DNA of 15,076 nt from CAZJOD01 sp964547525 (GTDB lineage Bacteria; Bacillota; Clostridia; JAAYHZ01): positions 1-15,076 of the forward strand of contig CAZJOD010000098.1 in the NCBI GenBank assembly GCA_964547525.1. Direction: 5' to 3'. The notes beneath the pieces were generated by a model. It did not search any database. It saw only the letters and a program-made list of their open reading frames with translations, and was not told the origin of the DNA. Position 1 is the stretch's first letter, and every line of letters starts with the position of its first letter. A program made the position numbers and the translations under genes. Positions 5,941 to 12,624 of this stretch are shown one piece after another.

Positions 5941-7305
5941 TTAAATATTACTTAGAATAGATTCCAACTTGTCAACCGCTTCGGATAATTTATTATCCGG
6001 CAAACATGCGAAATTAAATACGGCCAATCGGCCGGATATGTGTCTTACCCTAAATCCCGCTGTGTTTAAACGCTTAACCGTTTCAGGCACATTGACAGAG
6101 CTATCGAATCTCAAAGGTATGTATACTCCGGAACCGGACGATTCCGGTTTTAGTTTCGGCAGACTTCTGCTTTCGATAAGTTGCTTAAATAAATTATGTC
6201 TTGCTGAATATTTCTTTCTTATCCTTCTCAGATGCTTCTCGAATTCACCTTCTTTTATGTATAGAGCCAATACCAATTGCTCGGTTTTTGAAACGGTTTG
6301 CCTGTATTTATGACGATTTCTCATATACACTGTATAAAATCTTTCCGGCAAAATCAAATAACTAATTCTTATTGATGGAATAAGCAATGTGGAAAAAGAA
6401 CCTAAATAAATAACTCTATCATCCGAATCCAATCCCTGCAAACTAGGTACCGGTTTTCCGGAATACCTAAGTTCACTGTCATAATCGTCTTCTATAATAT
6501 ACCCGTCTACTTTATTAGCCCATTTTAATAAGTCAATCCTTTTGCTCACAGGCATGATCGCACCTGTGGGGTATTGATGGGTGGGACTTACATAACATAC
6601 CCTCGTCCCGCACTTTTCCAGAGCATCTATATCCAACCCTTGGCCGGTTAACGGTACAGGTTCTATATTAAGATAATAATCTTTAAAAATGTGTCTTACA
6701 TCGGTAAACCCCGGTTCTTCAACAGCAATGCTTTCAATATTCATTTCTCTAAAAAGAACCGATAAAATACCCAGCAACACTTGTACACCGGCACCTATAA
6801 TCATTCGAGCCGGATTACCGTGAACTCCCCTTGCCTTATATACATATTCCGCTATCTCTTTTCTTAACTCATATTCTCCTTGAGGCAATCCTTCTTTTAA
6901 AAGCTTTAAGTTTTCATATGTTAAAACTTGATTATAATATTTTTTCCATATATTAAAATTAAAATTATCCTCATTTATATATTCATAATTAAAGTTTTCT
7001 AATCCCGGTTCATCTGTTAAATCGGATTTTATTAATGTACCCGACGGGAAAGCATTTCCTATGTCCGATGCATAATATCCACTTCGACTTTTACTATATA
7101 TATATCCCTCCAATAATAATTGGTTATAAGCATTTTCCACTGTTGTCCTGCTTAAATCCAAATCCAATGCCAATTGCCTGATAGAAGGTATTTTTTCATT
7201 GGCATTAATTTGTCCCGACTCAATATGATTTTTAAAGTAACGGTATACTTGAACATATAAGTCTATTTCACTGTTCTTATTTAATTCTGAAATCATAGTA
7301 AGCAT
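5941..7305 (-). CDS. MocR-family (GntR plus aminotransferase fold) transcriptional regulator lacking the PLP lysine
   Basis: The 454-residue protein has a GntR-type winged helix at about 13-80 (helix-turn-helix PSIRQLALDLDLSRTTVENAY) and a fold-type I aminotransferase-like domain (about 110-454). Family landmarks are present: SPTHQYPTG, and EDDYDSELRY with D274 and Y275. The expected G-(T/S)-F-S-K motif holding the PLP Schiff-base Lys instead reads GSFST (codon ACA at 6388-6390, T306), so covalent PLP binding by that residue is not possible. The rest of the domain looks full length, so it may be a regulator that binds ligand without an internal aldimine. MocR regulators such as PdxR and GabR control vitamin B6 or amino-acid genes. 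Its divergent neighbour is an ECF vitamin transporter component, 104 bases away, which is the likely target. The ATG at 7305 has GGGGA eight bases upstream; another ATG lies three codons further in. Confidence 0.92.
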   Translation of the reverse strand: MLTMISELNKNSEIDLYVQVYRYFKNHIESGQINANEKIPSIRQLALDLDLSRTTVENAYNQLLLEGYIYSKSRSGYYASDIGNAFPSGTLIKSDLTDEPGLENFNYEYINEDNFNFNIWKKYYNQVLTYENLKLLKEGLPQGEYELRKEIAEYVYKARGVHGNPARMIIGAGVQVLLGILSVLFREMNIESIAVEEPGFTDVRHIFKDYYLNIEPVPLTGQGLDIDALEKCGTRVCYVSPTHQYPTGAIMPVSKRIDLLKWANKVDGYIIEDDYDSELRYSGKPVPSLQGLDSDDRVIYLGSFSTLLIPSIRISYLILPERFYTVYMRNRHKYRQTVSKTEQLVLALYIKEGEFEKHLRRIRKKYSARHNLFKQLIESRSLPKLKPESSGSGVYIPLRFDSSVNVPETVKRLNTAGFRVRHISGRLAVFNFACLPDNKLSEAVDKLESILSNI

Positions 7306-7409
7306 TTATGCTGTCCCCTTTAAATTATTTACAACTGACACTTTAAAGATGTACAGTCTAGTGATATATTACAAATAATACTGGATGAAGTCAAGTCAAG
7401 GAGGTAATA
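7306..7409. promoter_or_regulatory. Divergent control region between the MocR regulator and the ECF gene
   Basis: This 104-base region must hold promoters for both genes. An interrupted palindrome at 7334-7357 (arms ACTG-ACA and TGT-A-CAGT around a central CTTTAAAG) is the best operator candidate. TGATATATT (7362-7370) could be an extended -10 for the plus-strand gene. GGAGG (7400-7404) is the ribosome binding site of the ECF gene. No strong -35 is visible, which fits activator-dependent expression, a common mode for MocR regulators. Confidence 0.45.
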
Positions 7410-8162
7410 ATGATGAACCAAACAAAAAAATTAGCATATACAGGCATTATGACAGCTTTAGTCTTTTTAGCTACTTTTTTGGTTAAGATCCCCATTCCGT
7501 TTTCTACAGGATATATTCATTTAGGAGATTGTATGGTGTTTTTAGCCGCACTTTTATTAGGATGGAAATACGGAGCGTTTGCGGCAGGCGTAGGATCCAT
7601 GTTAGCTGATATTATGGGTGGTTATGCCATATGGGCCGGTCCTACGTTGATAATTAAATCTGTCATGGCATTGATTATAGGTCTGGCTCTTAGAAACATG
7701 AAGACAGGTTCAAAATTTGTATACGGATCATCAGCTGTTATATTATGGACAGCATTTATTATCGGTATGAGAAGAATTCTGACGGGTGGTATGGAAAACC
7801 AAATAGATGAATTGGCACAGATAATGGAGAAAGACACCACACAATTAACAGGTTTAGCGAATGTTTCTTCTTCTGTGCTTGTTATTTCCGCAGTAGCGGT
7901 TTTAGCTTTAGTAGCCGGAATTTATATTTATCTAAGGAAAAAAGAAAATAAGATTGATTTGATGTTTATAATAGGGTTAGTGTCTGCAGGATTATGGATG
8001 GTGACAGGATATTATTTAACAGAATACTTGTTGTACGGTAATAAAATTGTACCTATATTCAGCATCCCGTTAAATCTTCTCCAATTTACAGTAGGCCTTA
8101 TAATAGCATCGGCTGTTTATTTACCATTGAAAAAATATTACAACCATATTTTTATTGATTGA
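7410..8162 (+). CDS. ECF transporter S component (vitamin uptake), substrate unproven
   Basis: S components are small membrane proteins that capture a vitamin and dock on the shared EcfA-A'-T energising module. The 250-residue protein begins MMNQTKKLAYTGIMTALVF, the typical start of this family. The conserved GYIHLGDCMVFLAALLLGW (34-52), GSMLADIMGGYAIW (62-75) and IIKSVMALIIG (81-91) follow. The usual end is at about 183-245 (LVSAGLWMVTGYYLTEYLLYG, then IPLNLLQFTVGLIIA). Between them, residues about 105-180 are an insertion with one or two extra hydrophobic segments, making the protein longer than the usual 170-200 residues. GGAGG lies five bases before the first ATG; a second ATG follows directly. 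The divergent MocR regulator suggests a B6-like vitamer or a regulator-sensed metabolite as substrate; this is inference. No ecfA or ecfT gene is in the window. Confidence 0.88.
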   Translation: MMNQTKKLAYTGIMTALVFLATFLVKIPIPFSTGYIHLGDCMVFLAALLLGWKYGAFAAGVGSMLADIMGGYAIWAGPTLIIKSVMALIIGLALRNMKTGSKFVYGSSAVILWTAFIIGMRRILTGGMENQIDELAQIMEKDTTQLTGLANVSSSVLVISAVAVLALVAGIYIYLRKKENKIDLMFIIGLVSAGLWMVTGYYLTEYLLYGNKIVPIFSIPLNLLQFTVGLIIASAVYLPLKKYYNHIFID

Positions 8163-8205
8163 TTAATTAAAATAGGATACATTTTTAAAACTTGCTTTTA
8201 AAAAT

Positions 8206-8305
8206 NNNNNNNNNNNNNNNNNNNNNNNNNNNNNNNNNNNNNNNNNNNNNNNNNNNNNNNNNNNNNNNNNNNNNNNNNNNNNNNNNNNNNNNNNNNNNNN
8301 NNNNN
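8206..8305. other. Assembly gap (100 N)
   Basis: Exactly 100 N, the conventional placeholder for a scaffold gap of unknown length. The flanks share 17 bases, so the real gap may be zero or negative, or may hide further repeat units. Confidence 0.97.
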
Positions 8306-8322
8306 AACTTGCTTTTAAAAAT

Positions 8323-8360
8323 GTACGCCGGCCCGGGGACGCTCGATGCGGCCACGGGTC
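8323..8360. repeat. GC-rich 38-base segment, copy 1
   Basis: About 79 per cent G+C (30 of 38 bases) inside otherwise AT-rich DNA. An identical copy lies at 8420-8457. The core can fold: GG-CCCG-GG pairs with CC-CGGG-(T)-CC around an inner CGC/GCG. The composition is foreign to the rest of the window and could be an assembly or library artefact. Confidence 0.75.
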
Positions 8361-8391
8361 TTTCTTTATTGATTGATTAATTAAAATAGGA

Positions 8392-8422
8392 TACATTTTT
8401 AAAACTTGCTTTTAAAAATGTA
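8392..8422. repeat. Perfect AT-rich hairpin, 13-base arms
   Basis: TACATTTTTAAAA (8392-8404), loop CTTGC, TTTTAAAAATGTA (8410-8422). The first copy (8178-8205) is cut by the gap within its second arm, and the sequence resumes inside the hairpin at 8306. It lies between the convergent ECF and ABC exporter genes and could act as a bidirectional terminator, but it has no clean T run outside the stem. Confidence 0.75.
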
Positions 8423-8457
8423 CGCCGGCCCGGGGACGCTCGATGCGGCCACGGGTC
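8420..8457. repeat. GC-rich 38-base segment, copy 2
   Basis: Identical to 8323-8360. This copy starts with GTAC and is followed by CG and a second GTAC (8459-8462), after which AT-rich sequence resumes. The ABC exporter stop codon is 18 bases further on. The flanking GTAC could be a short target duplication or a joining site. Confidence 0.75.
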
Positions 8458-8475
8458 CGGTACTATATAAATTTG

Positions 8476-10227
8476 TTACACTGCCAGTGACTGTAGAGAG
8501 CTTTGAGCCCTGCATAATTGGCTGTAAAGCCCGTTTGTCTCGAGCAACTCATCATGTTTTCCACGTTCTAACACTTCTCCGTCTTTTAAGACTATTATTT
8601 GGTCTGCTTCTTGAATTGTGGATAATCTGTGAGCTATTATGACACAGGTTTTATTCTTTCTTAAATTATTTAATGCGTCTTGAATTAACTTTTCGGTTTG
8701 TGTATCAACAGATGAGGTGGCTTCATCTAAAATTAATATCGGTGAGTCTTTAAGTAACGCTCTGGCAATAGAAATTCTCTGTTTTTGACCACCGGACAGT
8801 TTAACTCCTCGCTCTCCCACTTTCGTTTCATATCCGTTTTCAAGAGCTAAAATGAATTCGTGTGCATTTGCGGTTTTAGCGGCGGCAATTAACTCTTCAT
8901 CGGTTGCATCAGGATTTCCGTACATAATATTTTCTTTAACCGTCCCGTTAAATAAAAATACATCTTGACTTACCAAACTTATTTGTTTTCTTAAACTTTG
9001 GAGTGATAATTTTCTGATGTCAATACCATCTATAAGTATCTCTCCGGAATCCACATCATAGAACCTCGGAATAAGGCTTGCAATGGTAGTTTTACCAACT
9101 CCGGTCGCTCCTACCAAAGCAATGGTTTCTCCGGGGTTAACTTTGAAGGTTATGTTTTTTATTACAGGGATTTTATCATTATATTGGAAACTTACATTAT
9201 TAAATTCTATGTCTCCGTCGGCACGTTCCATTTCTATGCAGTCTTTTATTTCAACAATTTCAGGATCCTCTTCCAATATCTTAAAAACACGCTCCGCACT
9301 TGCTAACGCTTGCTGTAAACCTTCATTTATATTGCCTAGGGAAGTAATAGGCTGATAAAACATACTCAAGTACATTAGAAAAGCAACAAGATCGGCAATT
9401 TGTAATTTTCCGCCTAGAGCCAATCTTCCTCCGAAAAATATTACTATGACAGTACCTAATCCCGATACAAACTCAATTCCCGGGTGAAAAGCATTACTTA
9501 ACTTCAATGCTTTTAATATTGCCTCGGTGTATGACTTAATATATCTTGAAGTCTTTTTACTTTCATTTTTCTCTTGAGTAAAAGCTTTTATCTCTTTTAT
9601 TCCGGTAAAATTATCTTGTAACACCGAATTGACATCGGCAATTTTATCCTGTGCGTTACCGAATAAAGGTCGTGAGATCTTGCTAAATTTTAAAACCATC
9701 CAAGCTAGCAAAGGTATAGGTATAAGTGTATACAGTGCCAAGGAACCGTTCATAAAAAACAAAATGCTTGAAATACCAATAAACATCAATCCGTTGACCA
9801 CTATGGTGGGGATTGCATGAGCTAAAAGCTGCTCAAAATTAACTGTATCGTTTATTACTCGTGACATCAATTCCCCTGTTTGTTTATTATTAAAATACCT
9901 TAACGAAAGCTTTTGTATATGATCGTATAATGCGGTACGAATATTGTCCAATATATTCCATGCTGCATAATGTGACACATAATTAGTACCAAATCGAGAT
10001 ACGGCTCTTATAATGTAAATAATTATAACCACAACAGCAAGTACTCCGACTCTTCTATAGCTGTCTTGACCTCCTGCAACTCCATCCTCAATTGTTTCAA
10101 TTAAATTTTTAACCGCCCAAGGACCGGCCATACTCATTCCGGTAACCATAACCATACAGAATGTCGCCAGTATAACCCACCATTTATAAGGTTTTACAAA
10201 TCGCATTAACCCCTTTAATTCCTTCAC
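8476..10227 (-). CDS. ABC exporter half-transporter (fused permease and ATPase, MsbA/LmrA type)
   Basis: The 583-residue protein fuses a six-span exporter membrane domain (about 1-310; spans near 17-37, 62-80, 140-160, 164-180, 250-270, 278-295) to an ATPase domain (about 338-583). All nucleotide-site motifs are intact: Walker A GATGVGKTT (373-381), Q-loop Q421, signature LSGGQ (477-481), Walker B ILILDE (497-502) and H-loop H533. As a half-transporter it must act as a homodimer or with a partner; no second half gene is adjacent. The start is GTG, overlapping the marR stop by four bases (GTGA), with GGAGG seven bases upstream inside marR. This makes a two-gene, translationally coupled operon. 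A MarR neighbour suggests export of a toxic small molecule or lipid-like substrate; the substrate is not readable. No clear terminator follows except the hairpins near the gap. Confidence 0.94.
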   Translation of the reverse strand: MKELKGLMRFVKPYKWWVILATFCMVMVTGMSMAGPWAVKNLIETIEDGVAGGQDSYRRVGVLAVVVIIIYIIRAVSRFGTNYVSHYAAWNILDNIRTALYDHIQKLSLRYFNNKQTGELMSRVINDTVNFEQLLAHAIPTIVVNGLMFIGISSILFFMNGSLALYTLIPIPLLAWMVLKFSKISRPLFGNAQDKIADVNSVLQDNFTGIKEIKAFTQEKNESKKTSRYIKSYTEAILKALKLSNAFHPGIEFVSGLGTVIVIFFGGRLALGGKLQIADLVAFLMYLSMFYQPITSLGNINEGLQQALASAERVFKILEEDPEIVEIKDCIEMERADGDIEFNNVSFQYNDKIPVIKNITFKVNPGETIALVGATGVGKTTIASLIPRFYDVDSGEILIDGIDIRKLSLQSLRKQISLVSQDVFLFNGTVKENIMYGNPDATDEELIAAAKTANAHEFILALENGYETKVGERGVKLSGGQKQRISIARALLKDSPILILDEATSSVDTQTEKLIQDALNNLRKNKTCVIIAHRLSTIQEADQIIVLKDGEVLERGKHDELLETNGLYSQLCRAQSSLQSLAV

Positions 10228-10661
10228 AAAACATCCTCCTTTGTTTTTTCATACATTAATTTATCTATTAATTGTAAAAGCTGCATCATCTCCCCTTCAT
10301 TGAGAACACTCATCCTTTCGATAATGTTTAGGTTGTGTTGCGGGATTAAATTTTCTTTCATCTTTATACCTTCATCAGTCAATCTTATTAACCATACCCG
10401 CCTGTCTTCAGATGAATGTTCCCTATATACCCATCCGTTTTCTGTCATTCTATCGACAAGTCCTGTTATATTGCTTGCATTACAATGCAGTTCTCCTGCC
10501 AGTTCATTCACCGATACACCTTGCTCATTAATATGAAACAACGCATGAAATTGCGGCCATGTAATCCCCTTCTCTTCAATTTTTAACCGAAGCTCATCTT
10601 TCAGACGTCGTGCGGCATCGCGCAATTGTCTATATACATTAATATGTAAGTGGCCTCCCAT
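10224..10661 (-). CDS. MarR-family transcriptional regulator of the ABC exporter
   Basis: This 145-residue winged-helix protein matches MarR in length and pattern. It has an N-terminal dimer helix and ITWPQFHALFHI, then the helix-turn-helix VNELAGELHCNASNITGLVDRMTENGWV. The wing SSEDRRVWLIRLTDEG follows, with the conserved DRR, and a C-terminal helix closes the protein. MarR proteins usually repress their own operon and release DNA on binding a small ligand. It is followed by the exporter gene with a four-base overlap. I chose the ATG at 10659-10661, which has AGGA ten bases upstream. A GTG three codons earlier is only one base from the same Shine-Dalgarno and so is unlikely. A consensus promoter lies 50 bases upstream. 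Confidence 0.92.
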   Translation of the reverse strand: MGGHLHINVYRQLRDAARRLKDELRLKIEEKGITWPQFHALFHINEQGVSVNELAGELHCNASNITGLVDRMTENGWVYREHSSEDRRVWLIRLTDEGIKMKENLIPQHNLNIIERMSVLNEGEMMQLLQLIDKLMYEKTKEDVL

Positions 10662-10691
10662 ACTTTTCACATCCTTTACATTATATTACCT

Positions 10692-10702
10692 ATGAATATT
10701 TC
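10692..10702. promoter_or_regulatory. Candidate MarR operator
   Basis: The imperfect palindrome ATGAATATTTCACAT region (TGAA-TAT-TTCA core) lies between the -10 element and the marR start, where a MarR dimer would block transcription. The arms are short and AT-rich, so the assignment rests mainly on position. Confidence 0.3.
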
Positions 10703-10710
10703 ACATATAA

Positions 10711-10738
10711 ATTATATAGAAATAAAATAAACTGTCAA
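10711..10738 (-). promoter_or_regulatory. Sigma-A promoter of the marR-ABC exporter operon
   Basis: On the minus strand a perfect TTGACA (10733-10738), 16 bases, then a perfect TATAAT (10711-10716). Such a strong promoter fits a unit held off by its own repressor. Confidence 0.87.
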
Positions 10739-11043
10739 GTAAACAACGAACTTAAAAATATTACAAATCGTTCATTTCCGCATTTAAGAGCCGCAAATGT
10801 TCCATCTTTTAGCCATAACAAAAAATACAAAGATTTATATGTTGCAAGCTATATTTATACTCAAATAAAAATTTTTATGTAGATTACTTTAATAACCATA
10901 TTGTCATACTATGCATAAAATAATATGAAAGCTAAAAAGGGTTATAATATTTAGCACTATACTTTTACATAACAGTGATAAATCTTCTAAAAACCCTTAG
11001 CAAAATTATACTTTAACAGGTGTTTTTCATGGAGGTGATTTAT
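10739..11043. other. Intergenic region, AT-rich
   Basis: About 300 bases between the back-to-back starts of marR and the small membrane protein gene. AAGGGTT at 10938-10944 and AACCCTT at 10993-10999 form a short, widely spaced inverted repeat. TATAAT occurs at 10943-10948 (plus strand) without a good -35. No ORF with a ribosome binding site was seen. Confidence 0.5.
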
Positions 11044-11184
11044 ATGGCGGGTTGGTATGATGACATTGATTCTGCTAAATTAGCGTTGATTGCTGCAATA
11101 TTGATTCTGGTTGGTGACGCATTATTATTTGCGTCTGCTTATACAGCCGTTAGGAAATTGGATTTTCTAAGACTTAAAGATTAA
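11044..11184 (+). CDS. Small single-span membrane protein, 46 residues, unknown function
   Basis: The ORF starts MAGWYDDIDSAKLALIAA and encodes one hydrophobic helix (about residues 13-35), with acidic residues before it and a basic tail (VRKLDFLRLKD). A near-ideal Shine-Dalgarno, GGAGGTGA (11031-11038), lies five bases before the ATG, which is the main reason to call it a gene. An in-frame GTG inside that sequence is less likely. The charge pattern (acidic N-terminus, basic C-terminus) suggests the N-terminus outside and the C-terminus in the cytoplasm. I do not recognise the family. It stands alone, with no other plus-strand gene for 1.4 kb. Small clostridial membrane proteins of this size are often sporulation or stress proteins, but nothing in the sequence says so here. 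Confidence 0.7.
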   Translation: MAGWYDDIDSAKLALIAAILILVGDALLFASAYTAVRKLDFLRLKD

Positions 11185-11355
11185 CGCGGTAAACATATGG
11201 AAAATATGTGATATGTTTATGATATCACTGTAAAATGATTTATTACGATACAATAACATATATTACAAATATTTTCTAAATAATTTAATATTACATAAAG
11301 AGGCAGAAAAGCTATTTTTTCAATTGCCGGACTGCCTCCTCTCTTTGCTAATATA
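11185..11355. other. Intergenic region with weak terminator-like repeat
   Basis: GAGGCAG (11300-11306) and CTGCCTC (11332-11338) form a seven-base-pair stem with a 25-base loop, followed on the minus strand by TTT. It lies 18 bases after the oxidoreductase stop and is the likely, though weak, end of that transcript. Nothing else was recognised. Confidence 0.45.
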
Positions 11356-12369
11356 TTATAGAAAAACCGGTTCTCCGGTCTCAAACGCTTTTAAAACGCC
11401 CAATGCGACTTTTAACGATTCCTGTCCTTGTAACGCGGTCACTTCAGGTTGCTTATCGTTTAGTATGCAATCAACAAAATATTCTGCTTGATCGGCATAC
11501 ATATCATTTAATGTAAATTCGTGAGCTTCTTCTTTTCCACCTTCTCTTATTACAGTCAAATACCCTTTATTTTGATTTTGTTCTACAGATTCGCTCTTTC
11601 TTGGTGCTTGAAATAATAATGTACCGTCAACCCCTAGTACATCATGCAATCCTCCGCCTCGAACACCTGATTTGAGCCCCCATGACCACATCATTTGTAA
11701 AATATCTCCTGTCTCATATAAAATTTCAGCTATGCCGGTATCAATTGCGGAACGATTTGATTGTAATGTAGTGCCACCGGCTTTTATACATTTAACTTTA
11801 CCAAACATAAAGTTTCCAAAATCATAATTATGAACCGCTCCGTCTACAAACGGTCCTCCTCCCATATCTCTTTGAAAAAACCACGGATTCGGCGCTCCTG
11901 CGCCTGCAGAAGCTGTACGCCAAACGATAGGTCTTCCTAAAAGGCCTCCTGTAACAATATCTTTAAATTTCAACCATTGATTGTCAAATCGTCTGCAAAA
12001 ACCTAACTGAAGCTTTACACCGGCTTTTTTACATTCACACTCCATTTCATTTGTCTCATCTATTGTCATTGCCATAGGTTTTTCACAAAAAATATGTTTG
12101 CCGGAACGAGCACCCTCGACAACCAAATCACGATGTGCGTACGTAGGTATACATACATCTATTACATCAAGATCCTTCATCTTGAATAATTCTTTATAAT
12201 CGGTATAAATATTTTTTATACCATATTGTTCTTGCGCCATCTTGGCTCTTTCAATATTTTTATCGACTACTGCTACTACGTTAACTTTGTCTTCAATTTT
12301 TTTATAACTCCGAACATGTACCGGCCCTATCTGACCGTATCCTACCACAGCTACATTTATTTTGTTCAT
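11356..12369 (-). CDS. Gfo/Idh/MocA-family NAD(P)-dependent sugar oxidoreductase
   Basis: The 337-residue protein has the family's two-domain layout. An N-terminal Rossmann fold carries GYGQIG (10-15) for NAD(P) binding. The hallmark CEKPMA follows, with catalytic Lys 97. The C-terminal alpha/beta substrate domain holds D176 and H180 in FVDGAVHNYDF, matching the D-x-x-x-H catalytic pair. Family members oxidise inositols, sugars or sugar derivatives. The substrate cannot be read from sequence. The ORF opens at 12378, but that ATG touches the AAAGG Shine-Dalgarno. The ATG at 12367-12369 has it nine bases upstream and begins MNKINVAVVG, so I chose it. It is divergent from a GH20-type glycosidase, suggesting a shared carbohydrate pathway. 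It has no Tat signal or extra domain, so it is unlikely to be a GH109-type glycosidase. Confidence 0.93.
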   Translation of the reverse strand: MNKINVAVVGYGQIGPVHVRSYKKIEDKVNVVAVVDKNIERAKMAQEQYGIKNIYTDYKELFKMKDLDVIDVCIPTYAHRDLVVEGARSGKHIFCEKPMAMTIDETNEMECECKKAGVKLQLGFCRRFDNQWLKFKDIVTGGLLGRPIVWRTASAGAGAPNPWFFQRDMGGGPFVDGAVHNYDFGNFMFGKVKCIKAGGTTLQSNRSAIDTGIAEILYETGDILQMMWSWGLKSGVRGGGLHDVLGVDGTLLFQAPRKSESVEQNQNKGYLTVIREGGKEEAHEFTLNDMYADQAEYFVDCILNDKQPEVTALQGQESLKVALGVLKAFETGEPVFL

Positions 12370-12624
12370 GGTAAACATCCTTTCTACAAGTTTATATTAT
12401 TGATAAAAATCAACAGTCATCCTTCGCGGTCCTTAGGACTTAGCGACCCCTTTTGTGTTAGATATGTCAAGTTTATCATTGTATGAATTATTTCTCAACA
12501 TAATAAAAGATTAAAAACCATAAAATTACATGGAATATTCAATATTTTTTTGTTAAAGATAATGTGAATAATAAGAATTGTGATAAAATAATTATATATT
12601 TCTAGTAGAGAGGATGTTGTAAAA
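12370..12624. promoter_or_regulatory. Divergent control region of oxidoreductase and GH20 genes
   Basis: This 255-base region separates the divergent starts. TTGATAAAAATCAA (12400-12413) is a perfect inverted repeat with a four-base loop, just before the oxidoreductase ribosome binding site. A second dyad has GTCC-TTA-GGAC (12429-12439) at its centre and CGC/GCG outside it (12425-12427 and 12443-12445). A minus-strand TTGACA at 12464-12469 lacks a partner -10. Either dyad could be an operator; the assignment is inferential. Confidence 0.35.

Larger units (their letters stand above)
8151..8457. repeat. 97-base repeat unit straddling the assembly gap
   Basis: The 55 bases at 8151-8205 recur exactly at 8365-8419, and the 55 bases at 8306-8360 recur exactly at 8403-8457, an offset of 97. 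The last 17 bases before the gap equal the first 17 after it. If the two contig ends simply overlap, the sequence becomes two tandem copies of a 97-base unit. The unit includes the last codons and stop of the ECF gene, a perfect AT-rich hairpin, a 38-base GC-rich segment and four bases (TTTC). The true copy number cannot be read from this assembly. Confidence 0.85.

Noticed and set aside
8163..8642. Short ORFs on both strands across and beside the N run
   Set aside because: Their translations contain a block of unknown residues or repeat-derived sequence, they have no ribosome binding sites, and they overlap the gap and the end of the exporter gene. They are products of the gap and the 97-base repeat.
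11356..12369. Gfo/Idh protein as a GH109-type glycosidase
   Set aside because: It lacks a Tat signal and is shorter than typical GH109 proteins; ordinary oxidoreductase motifs explain it.
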